A stretch of 39,681 nt of DNA from Chloroflexi bacterium CSP1-4. Its GTDB lineage: Bacteria; Chloroflexota; Limnocylindria; Limnocylindrales; CSP1-4. Below, in pieces: positions 7,569 through 14,679 of this stretch. Within the stretch, counting starts at the first letter, position 1. Each line of letters starts with the position of its first letter. The translations under genes were made by a program, and so were the position numbers. Location of the stretch: NCBI GenBank assembly GCA_001443375.1, contig LDXM01000023.1, positions 1-39,681 on the forward strand, read 5' to 3'. The notes beneath the pieces were generated by a model. It was given only the letters and a program-made list of their open reading frames with translations. It searched no databases and had not been told where the DNA came from.

Positions 7569-8566
7569 ACTCCGCGGGCCCGGCCATCGAGGTCGAGGGC
7601 CTGGTCAAGGTCTATCCCGGCGGGACGCGCGCGGTCGACGGCATCGATGTGGCCGTGGGGCGCGGCGAGTTCTTCGCCTTCCTCGGCCCGAATGGCGCCG
7701 GCAAGACCACGACGATCCGCATCCTGACGACGCTCCTGCGGCCGACGTCGGGACGCGCCCGCGTCCTGGGGCTGGACGTCACCGAGCGGCCCGGCGAGGT
7801 CCGTCGCCGGATCGGCTTCGCGATGCAGACGGTCGCCCTCGAGGGGCTCGCCACCGGCCGCGAGAACCTCGAGCTGATGGGCCGGCTGCACCGTGTGCCG
7901 GGCCCCGAGCTGCGCCGCAGGGTGGACGAGCTGCTCGAGCTGATGGGGCTGGCCGCGGTGGCCGGCAAGCTCGCCGGCACCTACTCGGGCGGCATGCGCC
8001 GCCGCCTCGACCTGGCGACGGCCCTGGTGCATCGGCCGGACGTCCTCTTCCTCGACGAGCCGACGGAGGGCCTCGACCCGCAGAGCCGGGCCGCGCTCTG
8101 GCAGGAGCTGGCGCGCATCAACCGCGAGGGCACGACGATGCTGCTGACGACGCACTACATGGAGGAGGCCGATCAGCTCTGCCCCCGGCTGGCGATCATC
8201 GACGAGGGGCGCATCGTCGTCTCCGGTGCGCCGGCGGAGTTGAAGCGCGGCATCGGCGCCGACACCGTGACGATCCAGCTCGAGGCCGCCGAGGGGGAGA
8301 TGGCGACGCGCCAGGATGCCGTCGCGCGCCTGCTGGACGGCTTCTCCCCGTTGCAGGGCCTCGAGCGCACGGACGAGGGGGTGCGCCTGGCCGTCGTCGA
8401 CGCGGCGTCCACCGTGCCCGACCTGCTGCGCCGCCTCGACGGGGACGGGATCGGCGTGCGTGCGCTGACGATGCAGCACCCCTCGCTCGACGACGTCTTC
8501 CTGCGCTACACGGGGCGGCACATCCGCGACGAGGCGGCCGACCGTCCGCTCGAGATCGGCTGGTAG
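7565..8566 (+). CDS. ABC exporter ATP-binding protein, DrrA type
   Basis: A 333-aa ATPase of the daunorubicin-resistance/ABC-2 class that should power the permease encoded next. The N-terminus reads IEVEGLVKVYPGGTRAVDG. Walker A is GPNGAGKTTT, followed by a Q-loop region (MQTVALEGLATG), the signature YSGGMRRRLDLA, Walker B DVLFLDEPTEGLDP and the switch His (LLTTHYMEEAD). A DrrA-like C-terminal domain ends with LTMQHPSLDDVFLRYTG. There is no in-frame ATG, GTG or TTG near the homology boundary. CTG at 7565, inside TTCTGA of the upstream gene, places the start seven residues before IEVEGL, exactly where family members begin, with GGAG 11 nt upstream. Start assignment is therefore CTG, moderately supported. 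Substrate unknown. Confidence 0.9.
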   Translation: MNSAGPAIEVEGLVKVYPGGTRAVDGIDVAVGRGEFFAFLGPNGAGKTTTIRILTTLLRPTSGRARVLGLDVTERPGEVRRRIGFAMQTVALEGLATGRENLELMGRLHRVPGPELRRRVDELLELMGLAAVAGKLAGTYSGGMRRRLDLATALVHRPDVLFLDEPTEGLDPQSRAALWQELARINREGTTMLLTTHYMEEADQLCPRLAIIDEGRIVVSGAPAELKRGIGADTVTIQLEAAEGEMATRQDAVARLLDGFSPLQGLERTDEGVRLAVVDAASTVPDLLRRLDGDGIGVRALTMQHPSLDDVFLRYTGRHIRDEAADRPLEIGW

Positions 8567-8574
8567 GGGCAACG

Positions 8575-9345
8575 ATGCTGGCCTTCGCCCGCGAGACCTG
8601 GTACCTCGGCCTGCGCACCCTGCGCCGCTTCCTGCGCGTGCCGGCCAACCCGATCAGCACGGTCATCTTCCCGCTCATCCAGCTGGTCGGCTTCTCGCAG
8701 CTCTTCCGCGACATCATCCAGCTGCCCGGCTTCGCCGGCCAGACGAGCTACCTCGCCTACCTCGCGCCCGGCCAAATCGCCTTCACCGTCTTCCTGGCCG
8801 TCTCCTGGTCGGGCAGCAACCTGCTCTACGACTACCGCAACGGCTATCTCGACAAGCTGCGCGCGGCGCCGATCCGGCGCTACTCCATCCTCGCCGGGGA
8901 GCTGGTGCCGCTCGGGCTCGAGTGCGCCGCGATGGCCGGCGTCATCCTGCTCGTCAGTGTCGCCCTGGGGGCGTCGGTGGCCACGGGCTTCGTGGGCGCC
9001 GTGCTCATCCTCGTCCTGTGCGCCGCCTTCGGGGTGGCCTGGTCGGGCACGTCGTTCCTGCCCGCCCTCCTGACCAAGAACGAGCAGGCCACGGGCACGC
9101 TCTCGATCCTCTTCTTCCCGCTCGCCTTCATGTCCACCGCCTTCGTGCCGGTCCGGCTCATGCCCGACTGGCTGCAGGTGCTCAACGCGGTCAACCCCAT
9201 CAGCTACGTCATCGAGGCCGCACGGGCGCTGATGACGACCGGCTACGACTGGGGCGCCATCGGCGCCGCCGTGGTCGCGATCGTCGCCGTCGGCGTCGTC
9301 CTCCAGGGGGCCACGCTGCTGGCGTTCCGCCGCTTGACGAACTAG
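8575..9345 (+). CDS. ABC-2 type permease, DrrB type
   Basis: A 256-aa membrane subunit with six helices and the ABC-2 membrane fold: an N-terminal amphipathic region with RETWYLGLRTLRRFLRVPAN, helix 1 (ISTVIFPLIQLVGFSQLF), a cytosolic DYRNGYLDKLRAAPIRR coupling region, then FLPALLTKNEQATGT and FPLAFMSTAFVPVRLMPDW before the last helices. It starts 8 nt after the ATPase stop with a GGGG-rich ribosome-binding site. Together the two form a homodimeric-type exporter of lipophilic compounds or lipids; the substrate cannot be inferred. Its stop codon overlaps the convergent cyclase stop in CTAG (9342-9345). Confidence 0.9.
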   Translation: MLAFARETWYLGLRTLRRFLRVPANPISTVIFPLIQLVGFSQLFRDIIQLPGFAGQTSYLAYLAPGQIAFTVFLAVSWSGSNLLYDYRNGYLDKLRAAPIRRYSILAGELVPLGLECAAMAGVILLVSVALGASVATGFVGAVLILVLCAAFGVAWSGTSFLPALLTKNEQATGTLSILFFPLAFMSTAFVPVRLMPDWLQVLNAVNPISYVIEAARALMTTGYDWGAIGAAVVAIVAVGVVLQGATLLAFRRLTN

Positions 9346-10226
9346 GCTCCCGTACCGGCCGGGTCTGACGGGGGCGGCGGCTCGGAGAGGCAGTACAACT
9401 GGCGGGAGCCCGAAGCGCCCTTGAGCTCATGCGTGCCGGCGTCGACGAACGCCAACCCCGAACCGGCGACCAACTCCTGGGTGGTGCCGGAGACGTAGAC
9501 CTGGCCTGGTCCGGCAACGGCCATGATCCGGGCGGCGATGTGCACCGCCAGCCCTCGGACGTCGCCGGCCACGAGCTCGACTTCGCCGGTGTGCACCCCG
9601 GCGCGGATGGCGAGCCCGAGGGCCTTGGCGGCCAGGCAGATCGCCGCCGCCGCCCGGACCGCTCGCTCGGAGCCATCGAACAGGGCCAGCACGCCGTCGC
9701 CCGTGGTCTTGATCAGCCGGCCACGGAAGCGATCGAGCTCCTGCTGGATCCGCTCGTTATGGAGCGCCACCGTCTCCCGCCAGCGCGCCGCGCCAAGGCG
9801 CTCCGCCTCTGCCGTCGAGTCCACGATGTCGGTGAACAGGACGGCGCCAAGGATCCGCTGTGTGCTCTCGTCGACGTGGGCGAAGGAGCGCATGCCGGCG
9901 AAGTCGTAGGTCACCCACGGCTCATCGCCGATGACCCAGCCGTCGTGCCCCGGCGGGATGTCGAAGACCGTGTCCGGCCCGACCTCGAGGGTCGTGCCGT
10001 CCTCCATGCGCACGCCGAGCCTGCCCCCGAGGCAGACGCCGACGTGGTGGTACTGGCAGAGCCGGGTCCCGGCCAGGGGCTGGACGTGCTCGATCCAGTG
10101 CCAGCCCGGCTCGAAGACGGTCCGGCCGATGACCATGTCATCGAGCGTGTAGATCTCGACCTTGCCGAATGGCGTCCGACGGACCTCGTCGGGCGCGGCG
10201 AGGGACTTGGACTGGAGTCGGGCCAT
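9342..10226 (-). CDS. Cupin fused to class III adenylate/guanylate cyclase
   Basis: A 294-aa two-domain protein. Residues about 20-115 form a cupin-like beta barrel (EPGWHWIEHVQP, then QYHHVGVCLGGRLGVRMEDG and DTVFDIPPGHDGW) with several histidines (H43, H47, H60, H61, H94) that could bind metal. Residues about 125-280 are a class III nucleotidyl cyclase: metal-binding D133 (LFTDIVDST) and D177 (TTGDGVLALF), AIRAGVHTGEVE, and a C-terminal LKGASGSRQLYCL. The fusion suggests that cyclic nucleotide synthesis responds to a small ligand bound by the cupin. ATP versus GTP preference is not decided here. GGGAG lies about 9 nt before ATG. Cytosolic, monocistronic on the minus strand. Confidence 0.85.
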   Translation of the reverse strand: MARLQSKSLAAPDEVRRTPFGKVEIYTLDDMVIGRTVFEPGWHWIEHVQPLAGTRLCQYHHVGVCLGGRLGVRMEDGTTLEVGPDTVFDIPPGHDGWVIGDEPWVTYDFAGMRSFAHVDESTQRILGAVLFTDIVDSTAEAERLGAARWRETVALHNERIQQELDRFRGRLIKTTGDGVLALFDGSERAVRAAAAICLAAKALGLAIRAGVHTGEVELVAGDVRGLAVHIAARIMAVAGPGQVYVSGTTQELVAGSGLAFVDAGTHELKGASGSRQLYCLSEPPPPSDPAGTGA

Positions 10227-10263
10227 GGGACGCGCTCCCGTACACGGTCAGCAGCCGAAGACG

Positions 10264-10279
10264 CCCGTCCAGCGACGGG
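10264..10279. other. Short perfect hairpin in the cyclase upstream region
   Basis: CCCGTC (10264-10269) and GACGGG (10274-10279) form a perfect 6-bp stem with a 4-nt loop, in the gap between the cyclase start and the truncated PIN gene. It could be an operator or leader element of the cyclase mRNA. Apart from this, nothing else is recognisable in 10227-10332. Confidence 0.3.
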
Positions 10280-10332
10280 ACGCCAGTATGACGGCTCCTC
10301 ATGCCTCGGGGCTCGAGGCCGTGGGATCGGCG

Positions 10333-10647
10333 TCAGCGCGCTCCGTGGACCGGGTCCACCAGGCGGAGCCGGGTGAATCGGGCGAAGTCGCGGTCGCTCG
10401 TGGCCAGCGTCGCACCCCGCTTGAGCGCGTGCGCAGCCAGATGCGCGTCCATGATCAGCGGGCCGCGGGCCTGGCCGCCGGTCGCGACCTCGTCGAGGAT
10501 CGCCCAGTGGCGCTCCGTGGGCACCGCCGTGCGGACGTTCGGCCGGCTCAGCCAGCCGGTCACGATGCCGATCGCCTCCGATGACCGAAGCGGCCGCCGG
10601 AAGACCGCCGGGTTCGTCGAGATGCGGAGGAACGCGAGGAGGCTCAT
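10333..10647 (-). pseudogene. PIN-domain (VapC-type) toxin, N-terminus missing
   Basis: The 104 residues match the last two-thirds of a VapC-like PIN ribonuclease: LLAFLRISTNPAVF, then GWLSRPNVRTAVPTERHW, the acidic MDAHLAAHALKRGATL and ATSDRDFARF. The usual first ~40 residues, which carry the first catalytic aspartate after the start (xxDTN-type motif), are absent. In the same frame upstream there is only antisense of an AbrB antitoxin sequence, and no start codon giving a PIN N-terminus before a TAG about 180 nt away. Two of the four metal-binding acids remain, so nuclease activity is not expected. The break lies at about 10641-10660. Calling it a pseudogene is inference from family length. 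Confidence 0.75.
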
Positions 10648-10650
10648 GAG

Positions 10651-10839
10651 GGCGAAGTCGACCTCCTCGGCATCCGGCCGGGACAGGTCCTCGACTTCGA
10701 CGAGGAGGCGGGGCGGCTCGTCGCGCGCAAGGCGATGCGCGAGGATCCCTTGGAGGCCCTGTACGGCTCCCTCGACGTCGGCGGCAGGACTCCCGATGAA
10801 CTGATCGAGGAGCTACGCGGCCCGGCGGACATCCCATGA
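10651..10839 (+). pseudogene. AbrB/MazE-type antitoxin remnant, N-terminus missing
   Basis: In the plus frame ending at TGA 10837-10839 the translation contains LLGIRPGQVLDFDEE, GRLVARKA, then EDPLEALYG and RTPDELIEELRGP. This is the C-terminal half of the SpoVT/AbrB-like antitoxins that pair with PIN toxins. The usual first ~20 residues (the GQVTIPK-type DNA-binding strand) and a start codon are missing; the frame upstream reads into antisense of the truncated PIN gene. Its stop overlaps the ATG of the intact PIN toxin (ATGA), the normal antitoxin-toxin arrangement. An in-frame ATG at 10735 could give a 34-residue peptide corresponding to the toxin-binding tail. Detected by manual translation. 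Confidence 0.7.
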
Positions 10840-11246
10840 TCACGGCCGTGGACACGACGATCCTCCTCGATATCGTCGCTGCCGGGGCGGCCTTCGGGCG
10901 GCGCTCGATCGACGCCCTGCGGGCCGCAACGCAGGCGGGCCGCATCGTGGCCTGTGACGTCGTCTGGGCGGAGTTCTCGGCCGCATACGCGTCGCCTGCG
11001 ACTGCGAAGGAGGCGCTGGTAGCCTTCGGGCTCGACTATGACCCCGTCGGCCCGGAGGCGGCGCTCCACGCCGGGACTGCATGGCGTCGGTACCGCGCTG
11101 CTGGCGGACCGCGAACACGAGCCATCGCCGACTTCCTGATCGCCAGCCATGCCCTCGCCCAGGCCGATCGACTGCTGACGCGCGACCGCGGGTTCTACCG
11201 CAGGTACTTCGAGGACCTCGCCATCATCGACCCGTCAAGAGCCTAG
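10836..11246 (+). CDS. PIN-domain toxin (VapC-like), intact
   Basis: A 136-aa PIN ribonuclease with all four acidic positions: D6 (ITAVDTTILLDI), E46 (DVVWAEFSAAY), D99 (AIADFLIASHAL) and D117 (LLTRDRGFYRRYF). Such toxins cleave specific RNAs (tRNA or rRNA loops in studied VapC proteins) when not bound by their antitoxin. The ATG is inside the antitoxin stop (ATGA), as in most vapBC operons, but the antitoxin here has lost its N-terminus. The toxin may therefore be poorly expressed, or neutralised by the residual antitoxin tail. Its stop overlaps the convergent third PIN gene in CTAG (11243-11246). Confidence 0.88.
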   Translation: MITAVDTTILLDIVAAGAAFGRRSIDALRAATQAGRIVACDVVWAEFSAAYASPATAKEALVAFGLDYDPVGPEAALHAGTAWRRYRAAGGPRTRAIADFLIASHALAQADRLLTRDRGFYRRYFEDLAIIDPSRA

Positions 11247-11533
11247 ATCGGGGTCGCGAAGCCCTCGGCTCGGAAGTCTTCGTCGAGCGTGAACGCCGTC
11301 TCGATGCCGTGTTCGCGCAGCAGCAGCATGGAGACGGCGTCCGCCATCGAGAGGCGCCGGCCGGGCCTGGCAGCCAGGAACGTGAGGCCTGCCTGAAGCC
11401 GGTCCGCGCCGGTTGCCTCGATCTCGACCCGTGGCGTCTGGAGCAGGAGCCGCGTGGCCCCGAGGGCGACCGCGGGGCTGAACCGGCCGAGCGTCAGACC
11501 GTGGAACTCGGCCACGACCAGATCCGATGTCAC
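11243..11533 (-). pseudogene. Second PIN-domain remnant, N-terminus missing
   Basis: A 96-residue frame starting at GTG 11533 with TSDLVVAEFHGLTL, then LSMADAVSMLLLREHGI and AFTLDEDFRAEGF. This matches the middle and end of PIN toxins that carry the DAVSFALMRR/FDRHFR-type C-terminus. The first ~45 residues with the initial aspartate are absent. The sequence begins exactly where the PIN core helix follows LVTS in complete members. The GTG overlaps the TGA of the upstream gene (GTGA), so the fragment may still be translated by reinitiation. Three of four acidic positions remain (the E of VVAEF, the D of MADAV and the D of TLDEDF). Probably inactive. Confidence 0.65.
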
Positions 11534-12201
11534 GGGGCGTCCTCGAACGCGGGCTGGTACTCGAGGACGCCGTCGAGGAGCGAGAAGGGGTCGAGCATCA
11601 AGGGGTAGGTGGCGCCCATCTCGAAGTCGATGACGATGTGGCCGGCGACGCTGCCGTCGATGTCGATGGGGAAGTTGAGCAGGGTCGAGCGGTCGGGGGC
11701 CGCGAACACCTGGTCGTGCGAGCCGAACAGCCGCACGAGATCCTCCTGCACGAGCAGCACCGACGACGCCCAGCCGCCCGGGAGTCGGAGCAGGCGCGCG
11801 ATCCGTCCGCTGAACGAGGCCTGCACGACCGCAGTCGGCGCGATGGCCGCCGTGCGCTGGCGCAGGTTCGTCATGGCCGCATCCAGCAACTGGCCGGTGG
11901 AGCACTCCCAGCGTTCCGCCACAGCCGTGTCGACGTTGGTGAATACGCCGCCGAGGTCGAGCCCGATGACGACGGCGCAGCCGGGGTCGACCTCGGTGCG
12001 CACCAGCGCCATGTCCGGTGGATCGATGTACGGCCCGGCCAGGAGCGGCAGCAACCGGGGCTCGGCCCACGCCCACGGGACCGGGCGCGGCATGCGCTTG
12101 ACGGCGCGGTGCAGGTCCCGCTGCTCGCGGACGATCCGGGAGGTGAGGGTGAACGCCCGGCGAAGCCGGGACCGTCCCATGGTGTCGTGTTCGGTCTTCA
12201 T
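11530..12201 (-). CDS. Uncharacterised cytosolic protein
   Basis: I do not recognise this 223-aa protein. It begins with a basic segment (SRLRRAFTLTSRIVREQ) and has no signal peptide or membrane helix. The middle part has a strand-rich pattern (VIGLDLGGVFTNVDTAVAER, SVLLVQEDLVRLFG), and the C-terminus includes FPIDIDGSVAGHIVIDFEMG and YPLMLDPFSLLDG. ATG 12201 is preferred: a TTG at 12261 and an ATG at 12180 are alternatives, and none has a clear Shine-Dalgarno. The stop overlaps GTG of the PIN remnant. If that junction arose by deletion, the present C-terminus may not be the original one. Divergent from the aldolase gene with about 110 nt between them. Confidence 0.55.
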   Translation of the reverse strand: MKTEHDTMGRSRLRRAFTLTSRIVREQRDLHRAVKRMPRPVPWAWAEPRLLPLLAGPYIDPPDMALVRTEVDPGCAVVIGLDLGGVFTNVDTAVAERWECSTGQLLDAAMTNLRQRTAAIAPTAVVQASFSGRIARLLRLPGGWASSVLLVQEDLVRLFGSHDQVFAAPDRSTLLNFPIDIDGSVAGHIVIDFEMGATYPLMLDPFSLLDGVLEYQPAFEDAP

Positions 12202-12296
12202 GGCGGCAGGATGCACGTCGGCGATGGCCGGCGGCTTGTCGGCGACTTGGCGCCGGATCAACCGGGTGCCGGCCGCAGCGGCACGCGCAGCTGTCG

Positions 12297-12302
12297 TACC
12301 AT
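12297..12302 (+). promoter_or_regulatory. Probable -10 box of the aldolase gene
   Basis: TACCAT ends 9 nt before ATG 12312. No Shine-Dalgarno lies between, which suggests a leaderless or nearly leaderless transcript. No clear -35 is seen. Confidence 0.4.
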
Positions 12303-12311
12303 CGCTCGACG

Positions 12312-13100
12312 ATGACCACCGATCCCCTCGCCCCGCGCACCGACCTCCGCGAGCGCGTACGTGCTGGCGAGATCACCTTCGGCGCCTTCGCCAGCGTCGC
12401 CTCACCGACCGCGGCGGAGCTGATGGGCCGCTCCGGGCTCGACTGGGTCATCCTCGACCTCGAGCACAGCACGCTGACCGAGACCGACCTGCTGGCAGGG
12501 ATCTACGCCCTGCAGGCCACCACGGCGACGGCACTCGTGCGCGTCGAGGAAGCCACGCGGCTGCGCATCGGGCGGGCCCTGGACTTTGGCGCCGAGGGCC
12601 TCATGCTCCCCCGCCTCGAGACGCCCGACGAAGTGCGCGCCGCGATGAGCTGGATGCGCTTCCCGCCGGACGGCATCCGCGGCCTGGCGCTCTCGACGCG
12701 CGGGGCCGGCAAGGGCGAGGTGGCGCACGCCGACGTCCATCGGCTGAACGATTCGATCCTCGGCGTCTTCCAGGTCGAGAGCCCGGTGGCCGTCGCCAAG
12801 GCGGCGGAGATCGCGGCCATCGACGGCGTGGACGTGCTCTTCGTGGGACCGGCGGACCTCAGCCACAGCATGGGCATCCCCGGCGAGATCACGAACCCGG
12901 CCTTCATCGAGGCGTTGGAGACCGTGTCAGCGGCGTGCCGCGAGCACAGCAAGGCGGCGGGAATCCTTCTCCGCGGCGCCGCCGAGGTCGGCCGTCACGT
13001 GGACATGGGCTTCCGATTCCTGGGCATCGGTTCGGATGGCGGCTGGGTGCGCGACGGCGCCCGCGCCACGGTCTCCGCCGCGCGGGCGTCGCTCGGCTGA
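12312..13100 (+). CDS. HpcH/HpaI family aldolase
   Basis: A 262-aa class II (metal-dependent) pyruvate aldolase of the family that includes HpaI (2,4-dihydroxyhept-2-enedioate aldolase) and YfaU/RhmA (2-keto-3-deoxyrhamnonate aldolase). The TIM-barrel motifs are complete: VILDLEHS with catalytic H52, R77 for pyruvate binding (ALVRVEE), G-rich LPRLETPDEV, metal ligands E156 (GVFQVESP) and D182 (VLFVGPADLS). The reaction is retro-aldol cleavage of a 4-hydroxy-2-oxoacid to pyruvate and an aldehyde. No dehydratase or sugar-acid gene is adjacent, so the physiological substrate is open. It stands alone between a divergent unknown gene and a convergent anti-sigma gene. Confidence 0.93.
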   Translation: MTTDPLAPRTDLRERVRAGEITFGAFASVASPTAAELMGRSGLDWVILDLEHSTLTETDLLAGIYALQATTATALVRVEEATRLRIGRALDFGAEGLMLPRLETPDEVRAAMSWMRFPPDGIRGLALSTRGAGKGEVAHADVHRLNDSILGVFQVESPVAVAKAAEIAAIDGVDVLFVGPADLSHSMGIPGEITNPAFIEALETVSAACREHSKAAGILLRGAAEVGRHVDMGFRFLGIGSDGGWVRDGARATVSAARASLG

Positions 13101-13106
13101 TCTCGC

Positions 13107-14066
13107 CTACGGGGTGGGGCTGGGCGACGGGGACGATGTTGGGCCGACGGGCTCGATCTGGAGCGAGTCAAGGATGGCTTGGACCTCCGCCCGCTGTTGC
13201 GCGGTGGAGCTCGGCAACTCTGGAACGTCGACCACGAGCCGCTCGCCATCGACGTCCAGGATCCACACCTGATCACGCTCACCGGGGGTCATGGTAAAGG
13301 TGGCGCCCAAGGGTAGCTGCCAGATAACGTACCCCTCGCGCGACAAGGTGCATCCGTCAAAGGTGTCGGGTGCCGTCAGCGTGAGCTGCTTTCCGCGGTA
13401 GCCATCGACAGTGATGTCCGTGGGTGTCGTCACGTCCAGCCCCGGCAGGCTGGCCAGCGCCATGGCGAGATCATCGACCGTCGGTCCGGGTGGCGGATCG
13501 AGGAATCCTTGGTCGGCGTGACAAGGATCGGCGGGCACCCGCTCGAATATTGCAAAGAAGACCCCGCCAGGAACGCCGCCCACCCTTCCGAGGTCCACGA
13601 GGTACGGTCCCCCCATATGGCCCTCCCAGCCGGCTGGCACGGTGAACGTGACTCTCAACCGGAATGGGTCGCCGGTGACATATGTGCCTGGCTCCAACGC
13701 ACGCCGGACAGTAGTAAGCGCGGGCGGCGTCGGCGCTGTCGTTGGAATCGGGGTCGGTGTCGATGCCGATGTCGGTGTCGGTGTCGGCGATGAGGCAGTG
13801 GTCGGTGGCGTGCCGCCGACACCGCCCGGCGTCCGGCCGAGGAAGGCGAGGCCGCCGACGATGACGATGAGGCCGATCACGGCTGCGGCCGAGATTCGCC
13901 AGGCATTGCTGTTCATGGGGAAGCTCCTCCGAGCAACGCCGAAGCGCTGCTGCGATGTCACATGGACCTCGTCGAGTGCGGCCTGGAGCGAGCGGTCCGC
14001 GATCTGTGAGGGCCCGTCCTGTAGCCAGGTGCGAACGATCTTCTCGAAGTCGCTGTTCGTGCTCAT
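13107..14066 (-). CDS. Anti-sigma-factor-like single-pass membrane protein
   Basis: A 319-aa protein with an N-terminal cytosolic segment (residues 1-54, STNSDFEKIVRTWLQDGPS), one membrane helix at about 57-77 (ISAAAVIGLIVIVGGLAFLG), a Pro/Thr/Ser linker with TPTPTP repeats (about 80-115) and an extracytoplasmic domain (about 120-310) containing YVTGDPFRLRVTFTVPAGW. The short DFEKIVRTWLQDG start is typical of putative anti-sigma partners encoded next to ECF sigma factors. There is no ZAS zinc motif, so the assignment rests on position and topology. Its ATG overlaps the sigma-factor stop (ATGA), which indicates coupled expression. The C-terminus again carries a PSPSPTP tail. It would transmit an envelope signal if the sigma factor were functional. 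Confidence 0.7.
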   Translation of the reverse strand: MSTNSDFEKIVRTWLQDGPSQIADRSLQAALDEVHVTSQQRFGVARRSFPMNSNAWRISAAAVIGLIVIVGGLAFLGRTPGGVGGTPPTTASSPTPTPTSASTPTPIPTTAPTPPALTTVRRALEPGTYVTGDPFRLRVTFTVPAGWEGHMGGPYLVDLGRVGGVPGGVFFAIFERVPADPCHADQGFLDPPPGPTVDDLAMALASLPGLDVTTPTDITVDGYRGKQLTLTAPDTFDGCTLSREGYVIWQLPLGATFTMTPGERDQVWILDVDGERLVVDVPELPSSTAQQRAEVQAILDSLQIEPVGPTSSPSPSPTP

Positions 14067-14571
14067 GCCATCCGCTCCCGCGAGGTGACGGTCGTTGACC
14101 GAGCGTCCGCGTCGAGCGCGGCGCGCAGGGCGTTCGTGGCGTAGTGGAGCCTCGACTTGACGGTGCCGAGCGCGACGTCGAGCGTGTCGGCGATCTCGCC
14201 CAGCGATAGGCCGAGGTAGTGGTGGAAGACGAAGACGGCCCGCTGCTCCGGCGGCAGGCGCCGGAAGCCGCGGTCGAGGGCATCGCGCAGGACGACGTCC
14301 AGGGTCGTGTCGCGCGCGGCCGGTCCGTCGACCGGCAGCGCCCGAACATTCACGCTCCAGCGCCGCGCCCGCCGCGCTTCCGCGTAGCAGGCGTGGACGA
14401 GGATGCGGTGCAGCCAGGCGTCGAAGCGCTCGACCTCGCGGAGCCCCGGGAGTTCCCGCCAGGCCGCGACGAGGGTCTGCTGTACGGCGTCCTCGGCCCG
14501 ATCGACATCGCGCAGGATCCGATGCGCGACGGCGTAGAGCCGATCCGCGCTTCCACGAGGGTCCGATCCAC
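14063..14571 (-). pseudogene. ECF sigma factor with a broken N-terminus
   Basis: Translation of the minus strand gives a clear ECF core: region 2 as RLYAVAHRILRDVDRAEDAV, QQTLVAAWRELPGL and FDAWLHRILVHACYAEARR, then region 4 as LDRGFRRLPPEQRAVFVFHH and SLGEIADTLDVALGTVKSRL. This frame is closed upstream by a TGA (about 14584-14586) with no ATG, GTG or TTG before region 2. A GTG at 14571 in another frame gives VDRTLVEA, which fits the start of such sigma factors, followed at once by the shift into DRLYAVAHR. The ~20 residues normally between these blocks are missing. A small out-of-frame deletion at about 14545, with a GCG microhomology, explains both facts. A sequencing or assembly error is the alternative. 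Confidence 0.7.
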
Positions 14572-14667
14572 CCTCTCGCTCCGTTCAGATGGCGCCCCGT
14601 CTGGGCGCTTCGACCACTATGAGTGCGCGCGGCGGCCGATGGTTCGATATTCCCCGCCGCAGTCGCC

Positions 14668-14673
14668 TAGACT
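14668..14673 (+). promoter_or_regulatory. Probable -10 box, leaderless type
   Basis: TAGACT ends 6 nt before ATG 14680, so the transcription start would fall at or next to the start codon. No Shine-Dalgarno is present. Confidence 0.45.
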
Positions 14674-14679
14674 GCCGGG

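Noticed and set aside
10162..10584. 140-aa plus-strand frame across the cyclase upstream region and the PIN remnant
   Set aside because: No motif; it is antisense to the PIN-like sequence, which matches a known family for ~100 residues.
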